Shown: positions 9,702-19,564 of the stretch, in pieces
How positions within the stretch are numbered: position 1 is the stretch's first letter
How the letters are laid out: the number at the start of each line of letters is the position of its first letter
Assembly: GCA_034698045.1 (NCBI GenBank)
Contig: JAQGAU010000237.1
Span: 1-33,525, forward strand
Source: Paramacrobiotus richtersi
Lineage: Eukaryota; Tardigrada; Eutardigrada; Parachela; Macrobiotidae
DNA length: 33,525 nt
Direction: 5' to 3'
Notes under the pieces: model-generated
Told to the model about the DNA's origin: nothing
What the model saw: the letters and a program-made list of their open reading frames with translations, nothing else
Database searches by the model: none
Program-made: the position numbers and the translations under genes

Positions 9702-11937
9702 TCAGGGCGCTTCCGCCAGCACAATGCTTTGCACTTCCGCGTAAGTATCCATATTCTCCCCAGAATGCGCAGTGTCTCCGGCGACATCTTCGATATCAGG
9801 AGCGGCTAGCATTTCTTTGCATCGCCTGACAATCAGCCCAGCCTCACCAGCCTAGAAATTAATTCCAGTTAATTAGTACTGCATCACGTATTACGTTGGT
9901 GCGTGTATCTCTTGATTTGTCTGTGAGTTTATGATGTGCGAATTTACCATGTCATCTCCTATACGAGGCAAAACATGATCCACAAATATTTTCCACCAGA
10001 ACTTCACCAAATCACTCGTGTCGCTGGGTAAACCCTGGATACTCTGAATGGACTGCTTCTTCACATCATAATACATATGCCACGGTTTTTTCGCGCCAAG
10101 AAAGTGAACAATCTTCACATTTTCAGAAAAACTGCAAAAGGTCAATAGACGTTTGTATTCTTGGCTATGGCTATAGCTAGGCTGGAACACTCGTACAACG
10201 GATCCTCGCACTCACAGTCAGCACAAGGATACGTTTTCTAATCAACAAATTCAAATTAGAACAAAAACGAAGTAAGCATATCTGGATTACTGTTATGTGA
10301 GAGATAATATGACTGTATATATGCAGGTACAGTCCACTAGTAAGGCTGTCTGCGATTGTGCTGAAGACAAAATTAATCCTGAAATAAACTCAAGAAATAC
10401 TCTTGCATTATGAAGAAATAATCTTGCATTAGGAATATATTTTCACACGGCCTTTTAATCAGTAATTAGTAAACTAATTTAAGTATTACTCAGTAAAATT
10501 CTGGTCTGGTTCAGTATGAACGTATACGTATATTCAGACGTCAATAAAAAAGATATTCGACTAAATTAAAGTATTCGTAGTTCAATCACATTCCTCCACA
10601 GTACTCCACAGGTAGCCGAAAGAAAACTTACAATCGAAAAGCCGGTCGATATGAGTACATTATGGAAGCCACCATATTGTAAACAAAAGGCAAATGTTTT
10701 TTGATATCTCCTCTGGGCCAGTCGCTAAAGAACATGTTTAATATGCCTTGGTCACCACCTGAAATAGATAGAAAAAAGTCAACGGATGCCGCACTTATCC
10801 ACATATACGCCGTCAATACCATCGAAGCTTCTGTTAGTCCTCGTAAAATGCAACAAGGTCTCGTAGGTTTTCATGGAGGGAGCAAACACGAATACACCAG
10901 AATTAAAGCAGTCCGGCCAGCCGATATCCGGGGCGGCGGAAAATTCTTCGTATTCCTCAAAGAGCTCATCACAGTTGCGTACCACAACGGTATCCGCGTC
11001 CAGAAATACTGCTTTCTGATAAGCGGTCAACGTCCAACAGTGCAGTTTGGTCAGGGTGACGCCCAGTTCCGGTCGCTCCAGAAGCGCCAAATTGGCTGCA
11101 TCTTTACTATCCAGAATGTCATACTGGACAACGTAGTGAAAAAATGACGATAATGCAGCCCTAAACCAACCATACCGATGTCGACATTCGGAAGTCGAAG
11201 AAATACTGTTATGTCGATGGATGAATGTATGCTAATATCGTAATACGTATCTGTCGAAGAATTTATAAGTAATCCTGGTAGCTTGCATATTTCAGGAGAA
11301 ATCGGAAGATATTTGATTTGTCACTTCGATGTCGTACGTATTAGAAACAGAAAGTATACTTACAGAAAATTATTTCTACGAATAGCAGAAGCACAAATTT
11401 AGAAAGAGCGTATGTACTTGCTTCATGTTGCTAGAAACATGCCGGGTCACCATAACCACCGTTTCGTGCTCGGTCCGCACCCTTCTCAGAGATTCTCCAA
11501 GGACAAGACATCCAATTGCATAGGTATCGTTAGTAGCCAGCGTAACATACGCATATTTATGGCAAATATGCTCCCCTTGGTCGATATGACATCCAGGTTT
11601 CGGAGCACCGGTTCTGCAGTTTTTCGAATTATTTTCATATTACCGGTAAATAAGCGTAGTACATAATCACAGTTTATCTTATGAAATTGTTTTCCACTGT
11701 GCGAACCATTATAATCATACAGTTAAAGGCAACCTTATGACGTAATAAAATGTGTCGGTAATACCTTGGATCACACGAGCCACGCCGTAATTCATATATC
11801 TGTAAAGCAGGTCCGCCTTTAGGGATTGGATGGTGCCGTCTTGTGTCCGACCAGCAAGGATTCCATTTGGAACGTCTTTCCTGGTTGGCAGCATCTTGGC
11901 TTTTCTTCCCGCAGCAGGCCTCCTTTAGCTTATCCAT
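9702..11937 (-). CDS. GYG: Glycogenin (self-glucosylating glycogen primer) with N-terminal extension
   Basis: Six exons (11937-11765, 11613-11422, 11160-10820, 10758-10632, 10131-9948, 9851-9702) total 1167 nt, 388 residues, with every junction in frame. The GT8 fold starts near residue 79 ([15 protein letters not shown]). The manganese-binding DxD is FLDAD at about 176-178. [33 protein letters not shown] and [11 protein letters not shown] are hallmark glycogenin blocks. The self-glucosylated tyrosine matches Tyr270 in [10 protein letters not shown] (Tyr195 in human GYG1). Glycogenin is a cytosolic homodimer that builds a short glucan from UDP-glucose for glycogen synthase to extend. Two oddities stand out. 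There are about 78 extra Cys- and Arg-rich residues before the catalytic domain. The short tail lacks the usual Trp- and Tyr-containing synthase-binding motif. The second intron (11421-11161) uses a GC donor, and only that choice keeps frame and family length. Confidence 0.96.
10132..10631 (-). other. 500-nt intron of glycogenin
   Basis: The longest intron of this gene, between the block ending RPAFRF and the block [12 protein letters not shown]. It is AT-rich, with GTAAGT at its donor and TTTTGCAG at its acceptor. I see no nested gene, repeat or conserved element in it. Confidence 0.7.
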
Positions 11938-12487
11938 ATTAGTCAACCAAAATTAACCCTTGTTGCTGGCAACACATTTATTTGTGACGGAAACATAAAA
12001 AACCTCTCGCCGACTGACTTATCGCGTAACACATGATACCAGTATAAATTCCAACAAAAAATAGTAATATTACATCTTTTTGTACGATGACATCAAAGTG
12101 TTCGATATATTAACTTTGTATTAATAATGGAAATAGCAATACGCAACATATGATTACTGTTTGTGTTAAAATGCTGGGCAAGATAACTTGCAGTACGAAA
12201 TCGGCCAAGAAAATTCAATACGCACCAGCGCTAGCAGTTGCACAAGTTTATGTTGCCATAGTTCTGTATTGACTTCACATCTACGGTAGCGATCCAGGAA
12301 GCCCATAAATACATAATACATTAATGCATTGTGAAGTATCAAATAACACATTTCAAAACATTCAGTTTTACTTATAAAAACCGGCATGTGGGCCAATCCA
12401 GAGTCAGGACACAATAAAAGCTTTAAAACAATAAATGTAAACTTCGGTATTTTCTCATCACAGACAACCAGAGCTTGAGTGAATTTC
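11938..12487. other. Spacer between glycogenin and the 985-residue gene
   Basis: About 550 nt between two minus-strand genes. It should carry the glycogenin promoter next to 11937 and the 3' UTR of the larger gene next to 12487. TTTATT at 11977-11982 reads AATAAA on the minus strand and could be the poly(A) signal of the larger gene. A minus-strand open frame at 12166-12414 has no motif and no splice context, and I do not call it. Confidence 0.4.
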
Positions 12488-15400
12488 TCACCCTAGTAAT
12501 GTCATGGTGAACTGCTGAAGACCGTCATCAGTCGCTTCGGGGACAACTACATTTACGGAAGATGGGACGTTCTCCGCATGCCGGATCACATCCTTCAGGA
12601 TACCGGAAGCATGCATTTCGGCATCGTCATGTGCATCGACATCATCCACAACCAGATCTTCGGCACGGAAAATAATATCGTCCGCGATATCCGTTGCATG
12701 ACTTCGAACGTCGTCTTCCAGATCCGTCCCCGACTTGGAAGGTACAATTTGCAAAGACCGCGTCTCCTTCAAGTGCTGCGCGCTGCGAGCAGGTTGTGCA
12801 CTGTCCGGTAGACGTTGGTTATCAGCAACAGCACTTCGCGAAGGACGTAACGTATCGGTCAACACATCATTTTCCGGCTTAACGTTCTCACCAGGCACGG
12901 CTTTCGGTTGAACAACAGAATCGGGACTTTCCGGAATTTCAGATTTACTTTCTGGAACATTCTTCCAGCTGGCGTCCGTATCTTCGAAATTGGTTGATTT
13001 TGCACCCTTCTCAATACTTGCATCCGTTTTGCTGGAAGCCGGCACAACTGAGTGATCAGCTGAAGGAACCATGCGCGCAGCAGACCGAGCGGATGGAATC
13101 GGAAAGAGAACAGCCGACTTTTGCGTATCTGTATAATAAATGGACAAAAAACAGTATATTTCTGCTAAGGAACAGCTCGTAAAATATACTGTTACTGCAT
13201 AGCAGCGATACATTATGCTGGTGACTTACTGGGAATTTGGATGGTTGGAAGTTCCTGTTCAGATTCTTTAAGTGGCTCCAGGAAATGCCCGTTTTCCACA
13301 GCGGTAACTTTCACAGGAGACCATTTTTCATGGGTCGCGACCATTTTCTGCAGTTCTGCTGATTTGGGGCGATGCCGACTTTCGGCATTGGCGACGATTA
13401 TGTCGTGATGGCTGTGCCGTTTCAGCTCATCGAGGTCCATATCTTTTGGCTTCTCGGCATCGAATGCGGAGGTTACGGAAATTTTCTTGTCAAGATTACC
13501 GGAAGCCGAGCTTCGTGGCTCTTCTGGATAATCTATGAACGACGTAATGTTTAATAAACGTATGCGTAACAGGACAACTTCCGTAGAAGTATTAACCGAA
13601 AAAACAAACGAGAAAGATGCAAGTTGCTACAAGCAGAACACTACCGCTAACGTAAATGCCGTCGTAGGGGCGCACAACATAGTTCAACCGCCCCCACCAA
13701 GCAGTAACGTTAGTCTACATGCATCGCGTATCACACGGAACAGCGCAAGGGGGAGCCAAGTCGAACACTCACAACGCTACAACCTATCGGATACGAAATC
13801 AAATTCCAGGTTCCTTCAGATCGAGAAAACTGCCATGTTGGACTATTTTTCCTAGCGTATATCTGCTGTGACGCTTTGCTGGTCATCGTAAAAGGTTACT
13901 ACTGTTTTTCGAATTTAGATACTTTAATAAATTTAAGATTTTTGAGCACAAACGCAAGATGGACCCAGAACTAGAAGGAATGTTAGATGACACTGATCTC
14001 GACACTGGGCTTCCAGAAACGCCACTTTTAGCTTCTACTAGTGAAACAATTCCACAACCCGATCCGCAGGATGAACTGGAAATGCCCGCAACGGAAGAAA
14101 AACTGGTCAGTAATCATGAATAATATCTGTTCTGCATTCGTGTGTTTGTTTCAGTTTGTCTTGATGTCATGCAAAGCACCACCGTGCATGAAAACTGTTC
14201 GAAGAATGTGGGCTAAATTGTAGGGACACATGTGCATCGTTCTGAGTCCGCAAGTAAGGCGGCAGCTGATGAGGGGTGAACCTCTTATTGTGGGAACAAG
14301 CACCGCCTCCGTAGAGGTATACAATCCAATATTGAAATTTAGACTGTTCCTCATCTCCCTCATGTACATGTGCCTTTTGCAGGCTTTCTTTCACCGCCTT
14401 ATCTCTGTATGCCAGATGGGGTAAGGCCGTACCATGGCGCAATTTTTACGAAAAATTATTGGATATGCATTGCAGCGCCCATATGCCCGTGATGTTTCAA
14501 ACCCTGGCTGGAGCTGTCACGGTGGCGAACATCAAAAAACGAAAACATGGAAGTAAGTTAGTAAAATATTTAGTTTCGGTCATTTAGATAATCATATTGG
14601 CGTTTTAATCACATCGATTGAAAATCGATCCACTTACTCGGATTTTCAGCAAAATTAACCTTATTTGTATCAATTAACCTCATTTATGTATGTATATTTT
14701 GTAGTTATTTCCAAGCCTGCTGCTGATCGTTACCCTATCCCCAGGATGGGTACAATCGGTCCTCCGACCAAAAAGAGCAAAAATACCAAATCTGCGGAGA
14801 TTGACCCGACCATTCCTACTACGAGCACTGGTGCTGTTTTACCTTACGTACACTGACCTGCAATATGCATCAACAAGTTTGTTATTCTAGTTACTGAAGA
14901 AATCGTTCCTGAGGCCGATGTCGCAGCAACCAGCGCACCGGATCCCGGCAGTGAAACTGCCGTATGTTATTCGCCCTGGATGTTTCGAAGTTCTTATCGG
15001 CCATTAATTTACCTTTCTGAATTTAAGGTGGATAAATCCAAACCCATGTCGGAAAGGGACGAAATTCCCTTAGAAGCCATCCGTCTGTATCTTAAGGAAC
15101 AACGCTACTACCCCGGATGGAATCCCAACGCGAAAAGAAATCTTCGAAAACGATGTAAAGATTTCGAACTGGATCCATCTGATGGAACTTTGCTTTATAA
15201 AACTAGAAAGGGCCTTCGTCTGGAGTGTGTGGAAGATCCAGCACAACGGATCAATCTCATTTGGGAAGCTCATGTGTACGTTTTACGTGAAGCCGAATGC
15301 CGAATAATGGAAATTATGCGTTTGAAAAATACCCTTAACGGTACAAAATGAAATGGTTTAGGGTGGATCATAAGAGACGAGACGGACTTCTTATGGTATT

Positions 15401-18400
15401 GAAAGAAAAGTATTATTGGAAGGGAATGTTTCAGGATATTAACAAAGTGGTAAGATTGAAAGCAGTTAACTTTTGCTCCTACGTTCATGCTGAATGGTAG
15501 CTTTTTTTCCAGCTGGACAGCTGTGAAGTGTGTGCAATGGCGCGCGAAATAAAAGGTCGAAAAGATTTGGAGCAGCAATTAGAGGTCGCCAGAATGAAAG
15601 CCGTTGCCAGCAACGGCAACATCGAGGACAACATGCAAACGTTTTCCCTTGAAAAGTATCCGGAGACGTCCGAAGTTCACCTGTTAGGAGCTTTCTTACC
15701 CGACAGTTTTCAGTAAAGTTGTGCAGTTTTGTTGATGGCTGCTTGTTTTTAATAGAAAACCCGTTTACGTTACGTTACGTCTTTACGCTACGACAGGCTT
15801 TGTTAGAGCCGATCTGTATAATTTTAATGACTCCGGTTTTGGCTAATTTATGGGTGTCAGTACTCTTAGATTTTCGATGTTTTCTGCTTAATGCTTACCG
15901 TTATACAGTGCTTGCGCTTCTAATAAAGCAGAGTCCAAGATAAAGGCGGCGTCATCTTCGAATTCTGTAAACCAGTTTGTTAATTGTCGACGACCTCAGC
16001 AATGGAATAAATAAACTTACAAGAAAAACTGTACAAATGTTAATGCAAAAGGTTTTACCTGGGTCATTTACATCCACAACAGATGATCTCGTATCCATAT
16101 GCTCCACGCCGTCGTCAGCTGTATGCAGCAGCATCTTTGGCGAGGATGCCTGCGGAATGGGAGCCTGACTTTGTTTGATTTGCTCCTGCTTCAGGGTTTG
16201 CCACGGCCAGCTTCCAGACGGCATTTTCGGTATAAGATCTCTCTCCGGTGGTATGTCGGACGGCCCTGTGAACCATACATTTTATGCACTCATACTAGTG
16301 TCAATTTCCGCATTGTGGAAAAAAATTGCCCACCAGACGCTTCGTATTGTGCCGATCTCGAGTAATCCAACGGCGAACTGACTGTATCGCGATCAGGATT
16401 TTCATCTGCAATAAATATTTCAGAATAGCAAGAGCACGTGTCCCTGCTGATACATCACAAAGAAACACACAGCTTTCCCATTAATGTCATGTTTATTCTC
16501 ATGGCAGTTAATTAGTATCATTCGATACACAGATCTAAAACGCGATACACAGCTGTTGTATTTGTATATACCTAAAGACATTTGATCGTGCTCCGTTATG
16601 ATATCCGTGTCAACCGGATGGGTCGTTTTACTTGCACTGCTTGGAATATTCTGCCCATCTGTATGGTCAAAATCGTACAAGCTGATCGACTGTGGCGGCT
16701 CGTCTTTCTTCGCCCGAAAAAAACCGGCAGCGAGAGGATCTCGTACATCACTGGACAAATGTTCTTTGTGGTCACTGCTAGCCGGAGGATGACGAACTGG
16801 GGTCGGATGAGCGAATCCCGGTTCTAAACTCAAACCAACCAGTTCCAGTGCAAGGAATGGTACATAAATCGAGGTACATGTTGTACTCACCGGATGATCC
16901 AATATCAACATCTTCGGAAGCGGTATCAAAGTGCAGAGTGCCATTCGATGCAACTCTCAGCAGATTTTTAGGTTTTTCGGTTATGGTAGATTTCTGTAAG
17001 CGTTCCATTTCCGCTTGCTCCTTTTCCGCCTGCAGCTCCTTCCACGGCCAAGTACCAGATGGTGACTTTGGTAATCGGAAATCTTTATCTTTCGCATCCT
17101 TTGCAGCTGCGCACATATATTACCGTACACAAATTAGCCGAGATTTCAAATTTAAATAGGTTCAAAATTACTCCAAAGCAAACGAAAACACTGATAATTT
17201 TTTGAATATAGCGGACCATTTCTGTGAAAATACCAGTACTGACCTTTAGGATGCTGGCTCGGGGTTTCTTTCACTTGCTGCTTTGATGTGGATGAATTCA
17301 GAAAACGCCCTGAGAATTTCTCCGTGGGTGCAGTAGACGAAGCGGTAGCGGTAGGAATATTCTCAGTTCCATGCGGATGCTCTTCTGGAGTAACACTACG
17401 CGAAGTGTCGGATTCCTGCTGTTTTTTCCTTCTTTGCCGCGCTTCTGCAGCTAGCCGTTTCGCTGCTTTTCGGTGGATATTCTGCTCAAAAGGATCCTCC
17501 ACAACACACTTATGCGACCGCGGTCGTCCCGTACTGGTGCGTCGTCGGGACCGTGGCCGTTGGGAACTCCTTCTAACCTTCTCTTCCTCCTTCTTCCGGT
17601 GCTCAATAGCCAACGTCTCCCTGCGGGTGCCCTTTACTGCCGGTCGGGATTCTTGGCGCTTGCGGCGCTTCTCCTCGGCTGCCGCTCTGTCCTGATTCAA
17701 CTTAATGCGGAGTCTCGATCCGGCGGTGGAGTGGGCGCGGTGCCTGTCGTCGTGGGATGCATCCGGCGCCTCGGTTCGGTGATGTTCCATGTCCAGTATC
17801 TTTTCCGCGCGAGTTTTCTCCAGCTTTTTAGCAAGGTGATTGAGATAGCGATCCTCCCAGTGCCGAAACGCGGATTGTTGCCGGTGTAATACGGCCAACT
17901 TTCTCATGTCCTAAGTGTATCCAACCCCGTTAAAAACACCGTGAAAACTGAGTGGAATTAAAACCAACCTCCTCGTTATTCTCATCAATATTCTTGTAGT
18001 ATATGTCCTTGAATCCCAGATTCTTCATATTTTTCATAACCTGATTAAAAAGAATTGAAAGTTATACGCAAACAACACCTTGTAGATGCTTGTACCGTTG
18101 GCTGTTTGGCCTCATAAGCCGCATTTTTAACCGCTGTAAAACACGAAAATTGTATTCATTTCTAGGAGAGAAATAAACTGGCACTATACTTGCCGGCTGG
18201 TACCTCTAAGCTGCTCTTCTAGTCGGATAACAATGTAATCCAGCGGTCCACTCATTATTTCCGCTTTAGCATCCTGCATGGACGTTTCATTCATTTCGGC
18301 TCCGGCTCTAACCAAACGGCGCATTGCATCGGGTAAGTATGGGAGCAGTTGTCGTTCCGGTGCTACTTCGCGTCTTTCTGCTCGAGTTAACAACGTGATT

Positions 18401-18978
18401 TTTCGTAACTGTAAATTCAGATGGAAAGTGATCATTTTTGTCTTTATTGCACTGAACCTGACTATTAATACAGCAAAAACAAACGAATTTGGATCTATAA
18501 TTCCTCGAAAGCTGCTGACGATTTCTTTGAACGATCGAATAGTGGTTAACGGAAAACGCCGTCAAATAAATGCATCTTATGGTGTGTGTAACAAAATAAT
18601 ATGCCAAAAAAGACTCGAGTCTTGCTGTACCGTTTCCTGTGTGCTTTGAGCCTTTCCGGATTTAGCAGGTCCGAAAATAACCTCGTAATCCTTGGGATGT
18701 ATAATTCCATGTTCCAGCAGCACCTTTCGCATGCTCGGTCTGGCATAGTAGCTCTCCAGATAAGGATCGTTAAGCTCATGATAGGATGGATATGGTGCTT
18801 TTGCGGCGGACAAATAAAAATCAGGCTTGGGGATACGACGACGATTATCAACTTTAAAAGATTCGACCCGTAATGCTCGGTTGACCGCGGGGTGGTCGCC
18901 CTAAAAACAGGTGACATCGAATTGTTGTTACATGTGTTATTGTGCATGTTTTGCAGTACATACTTGATGCGACCACAT
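12488..18978 (-). CDS. Large modular protein of about 985 residues, unknown function
   Basis: Twelve exons keep frame throughout: 18978-18964, 18900-18631, 18408-18204, 18133-18096, 18040-17969, 17910-17244, 17106-16891, 16823-16572, 16405-16334, 16265-16059, 13532-13230 and 13128-12488 (2958 nt, TGA stop). The start MWSHQ is a short first exon. Residues 40-75 hold the motif LNDPYLESYYARPSMRKVLL, followed by GII. Residues 200-420 are a very basic helical stretch (RSSQRPRSRRRTSTGRPRSH, KRLAAEARQRRKKQQE). Exons 7 and 10 code a duplicated module with PSGTWPW and PSGSWPW. The C-terminus is disordered, then amphipathic and acidic (DIIFRAEDLVVDDVDAHDDA). No enzyme motif, signal peptide or membrane span is seen. 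The N-terminal motif loosely resembles the start of vertebrate ERICH3, which would suggest a cytoskeletal or ciliary role, but this is a guess from memory. Intron 10 houses another gene. Confidence 0.8.
13533..16058 (-). other. 2.5 kb host intron carrying the nested gene
   Basis: A phase-1 intron of the 985-residue gene, with a CCAG|GTAAAACC donor at 16058 and a TTCATAG acceptor at 13533. It is many times longer than the other introns of that gene (about 30 to 300 nt), and nearly all the excess is the opposite-strand gene at 13959-15716. The first 425 nt (13533-13958) should hold the guest promoter. A 106-codon plus-strand open frame there has no support and is not called. The stretch 15717-16058 holds the guest 3' UTR and no other gene. 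Confidence 0.7.
13959..15716 (+). CDS. Nested gene with HHCC integrase-type zinc-binding domain
   Basis: Lies wholly inside the 13533-16058 intron of the opposite-strand gene. Coding exons with good splice signals are 13959-14105 (MDPELEGMLDDTDLDTG, acidic), 14383-14552, 14705-14830, 14891-14961, 15028-15275, 15362-15449 and 15513-15716 (TAA). The splicing between 14106 and 14382 is not resolved. The last three exons carry EAHVVDH, KEKYYWKGMFQDI and CEVC, the pattern H-x3-H-x(about 28)-C-x2-C with the typical YYW-GM centre. This is the zinc-binding domain found at the N-terminus of retroviral and LTR-element integrases, also present in several captured host genes such as GIN1. No protease, reverse transcriptase or integrase core is seen beside it, and the exons are host-like, so a domesticated host gene is more likely than an element copy. 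A short Leu-rich tail follows. AATAAA at 15922-15927 is a plausible poly(A) signal. Confidence 0.65.
16059..16265 (-). repeat. Copy B of the duplicated W-P-W exon module
   Basis: Exon 10 of the 985-residue gene, 69 codons, phase 1 on both sides. It codes IPKMPSGSWPWQTLKQEQ, then a Gln-rich linker, then SPKMLLHTADDGVEHMDT and an acidic end VVDVNDPG. It matches exon 7 in order, spacing and intron phase. Confidence 0.8.
16891..17106 (-). repeat. Copy A of the duplicated W-P-W exon module
   Basis: Exon 7 of the 985-residue gene, 72 codons, phase 1 on both sides. It codes RLPKSPSGTWPWKELQAEKE, then a charged helix, then KPKNLLRVASNGTLHFDT and an acidic end DVDIGSSG. The shared pattern with copy B is P-S-G-[TS]-W-P-W, a Glu/Gln helix, P-K-x-L-L, then H-x-D-T and a D-V-D/N tail. 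Confidence 0.8.
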
Positions 18979-19564
18979 GGCAAGAGTGGCCAACGAAGAG
19001 AAAATCGTGGAATATTCATGTTCTTTATATCGCCGGATGTACGCTGTCAGACGTTGCCACGGTATTTCCTACTTCGCACACTACATGCACTTGCTATACA
19101 CAAGTCTCGATTCATAAAAAATAATGTCGTAGGTCATTCTTGCGTCGCTCAATCGAACAGTAGGGTTCGCTTGTTGTTATTAGAAGATTTATCCAAAGAA
19201 CTTCAAGAGATTATGTCACTTCGAATTAAACTGAACCACACAACATTTTGGTCGGACCTTTGCAATTTTTCTATCCCTTTATTAATATAACGATCCCGGT
19301 ATCACACTGCCATGGCATTAAAATTCTTAATTTTCACCGTCTGTGTTGACTGACAAGTGAGTTTTATTACATCCGTTCAAATCATTGATCCTCCTCTTCT
19401 GTGAGTTTTATCTTCGATAAAAAGCCACTTAAACACATGATAAAAAAAATAAGAAAACGGAGCTCGTACTAAAGTTAAAAACGGAAGTAACGCAGAGAGA
19501 ACAAAGTTGCTACGACTGAACAACATGAAATGTTGAGCTCCACAGAAATCCGAGACAATTCTCA
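18979..19564. other. Spacer between the 985-residue gene and Nup85
   Basis: 586 nt between the first exon of the large gene and the stop codon of Nup85, both on the minus strand. TTTATT at 19363-19368 and 19278-19283 reads AATAAA on the minus strand, about 200 and 285 nt after the Nup85 stop, and either could end its mRNA. The rest should contain the promoter of the large gene. Open frames on the plus strand here lack splice partners. Confidence 0.45.

Noticed and set aside
12166-12414. 82-codon minus-strand open frame with Cys and aromatic residues
   Set aside because: It lies in a short spacer between two well-supported genes and joins neither by a usable splice site.
13535-13855. 106-codon plus-strand open frame inside the large intron
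   Set aside because: Low complexity, no start context, no exon connection to the nested gene. More likely promoter or UTR sequence.
14230-14424. 64-codon plus-strand frame (begins MCIVLSPQVRRQLM) as an exon of the nested gene
   Set aside because: It overlaps the start of a better exon in another frame, and its phase does not join that exon with a standard donor, so I left this part of the model open.
13959-15716. The nested gene as a copy of an LTR element
   Set aside because: Only the zinc-binding domain is seen. There are no terminal repeats, protease, reverse transcriptase or integrase core, and the exon-intron layout is host-like.
15760-15790. Short run of TTACG-like repeats
   Set aside because: Only about three units (TTACGTTACGTTACG), too short to be a meaningful repeat array.
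17288-17889. Long plus-strand open frames (135 and 138 codons)
   Set aside because: Antisense shadows of the basic, Arg-rich exon 6 of the 985-residue gene.
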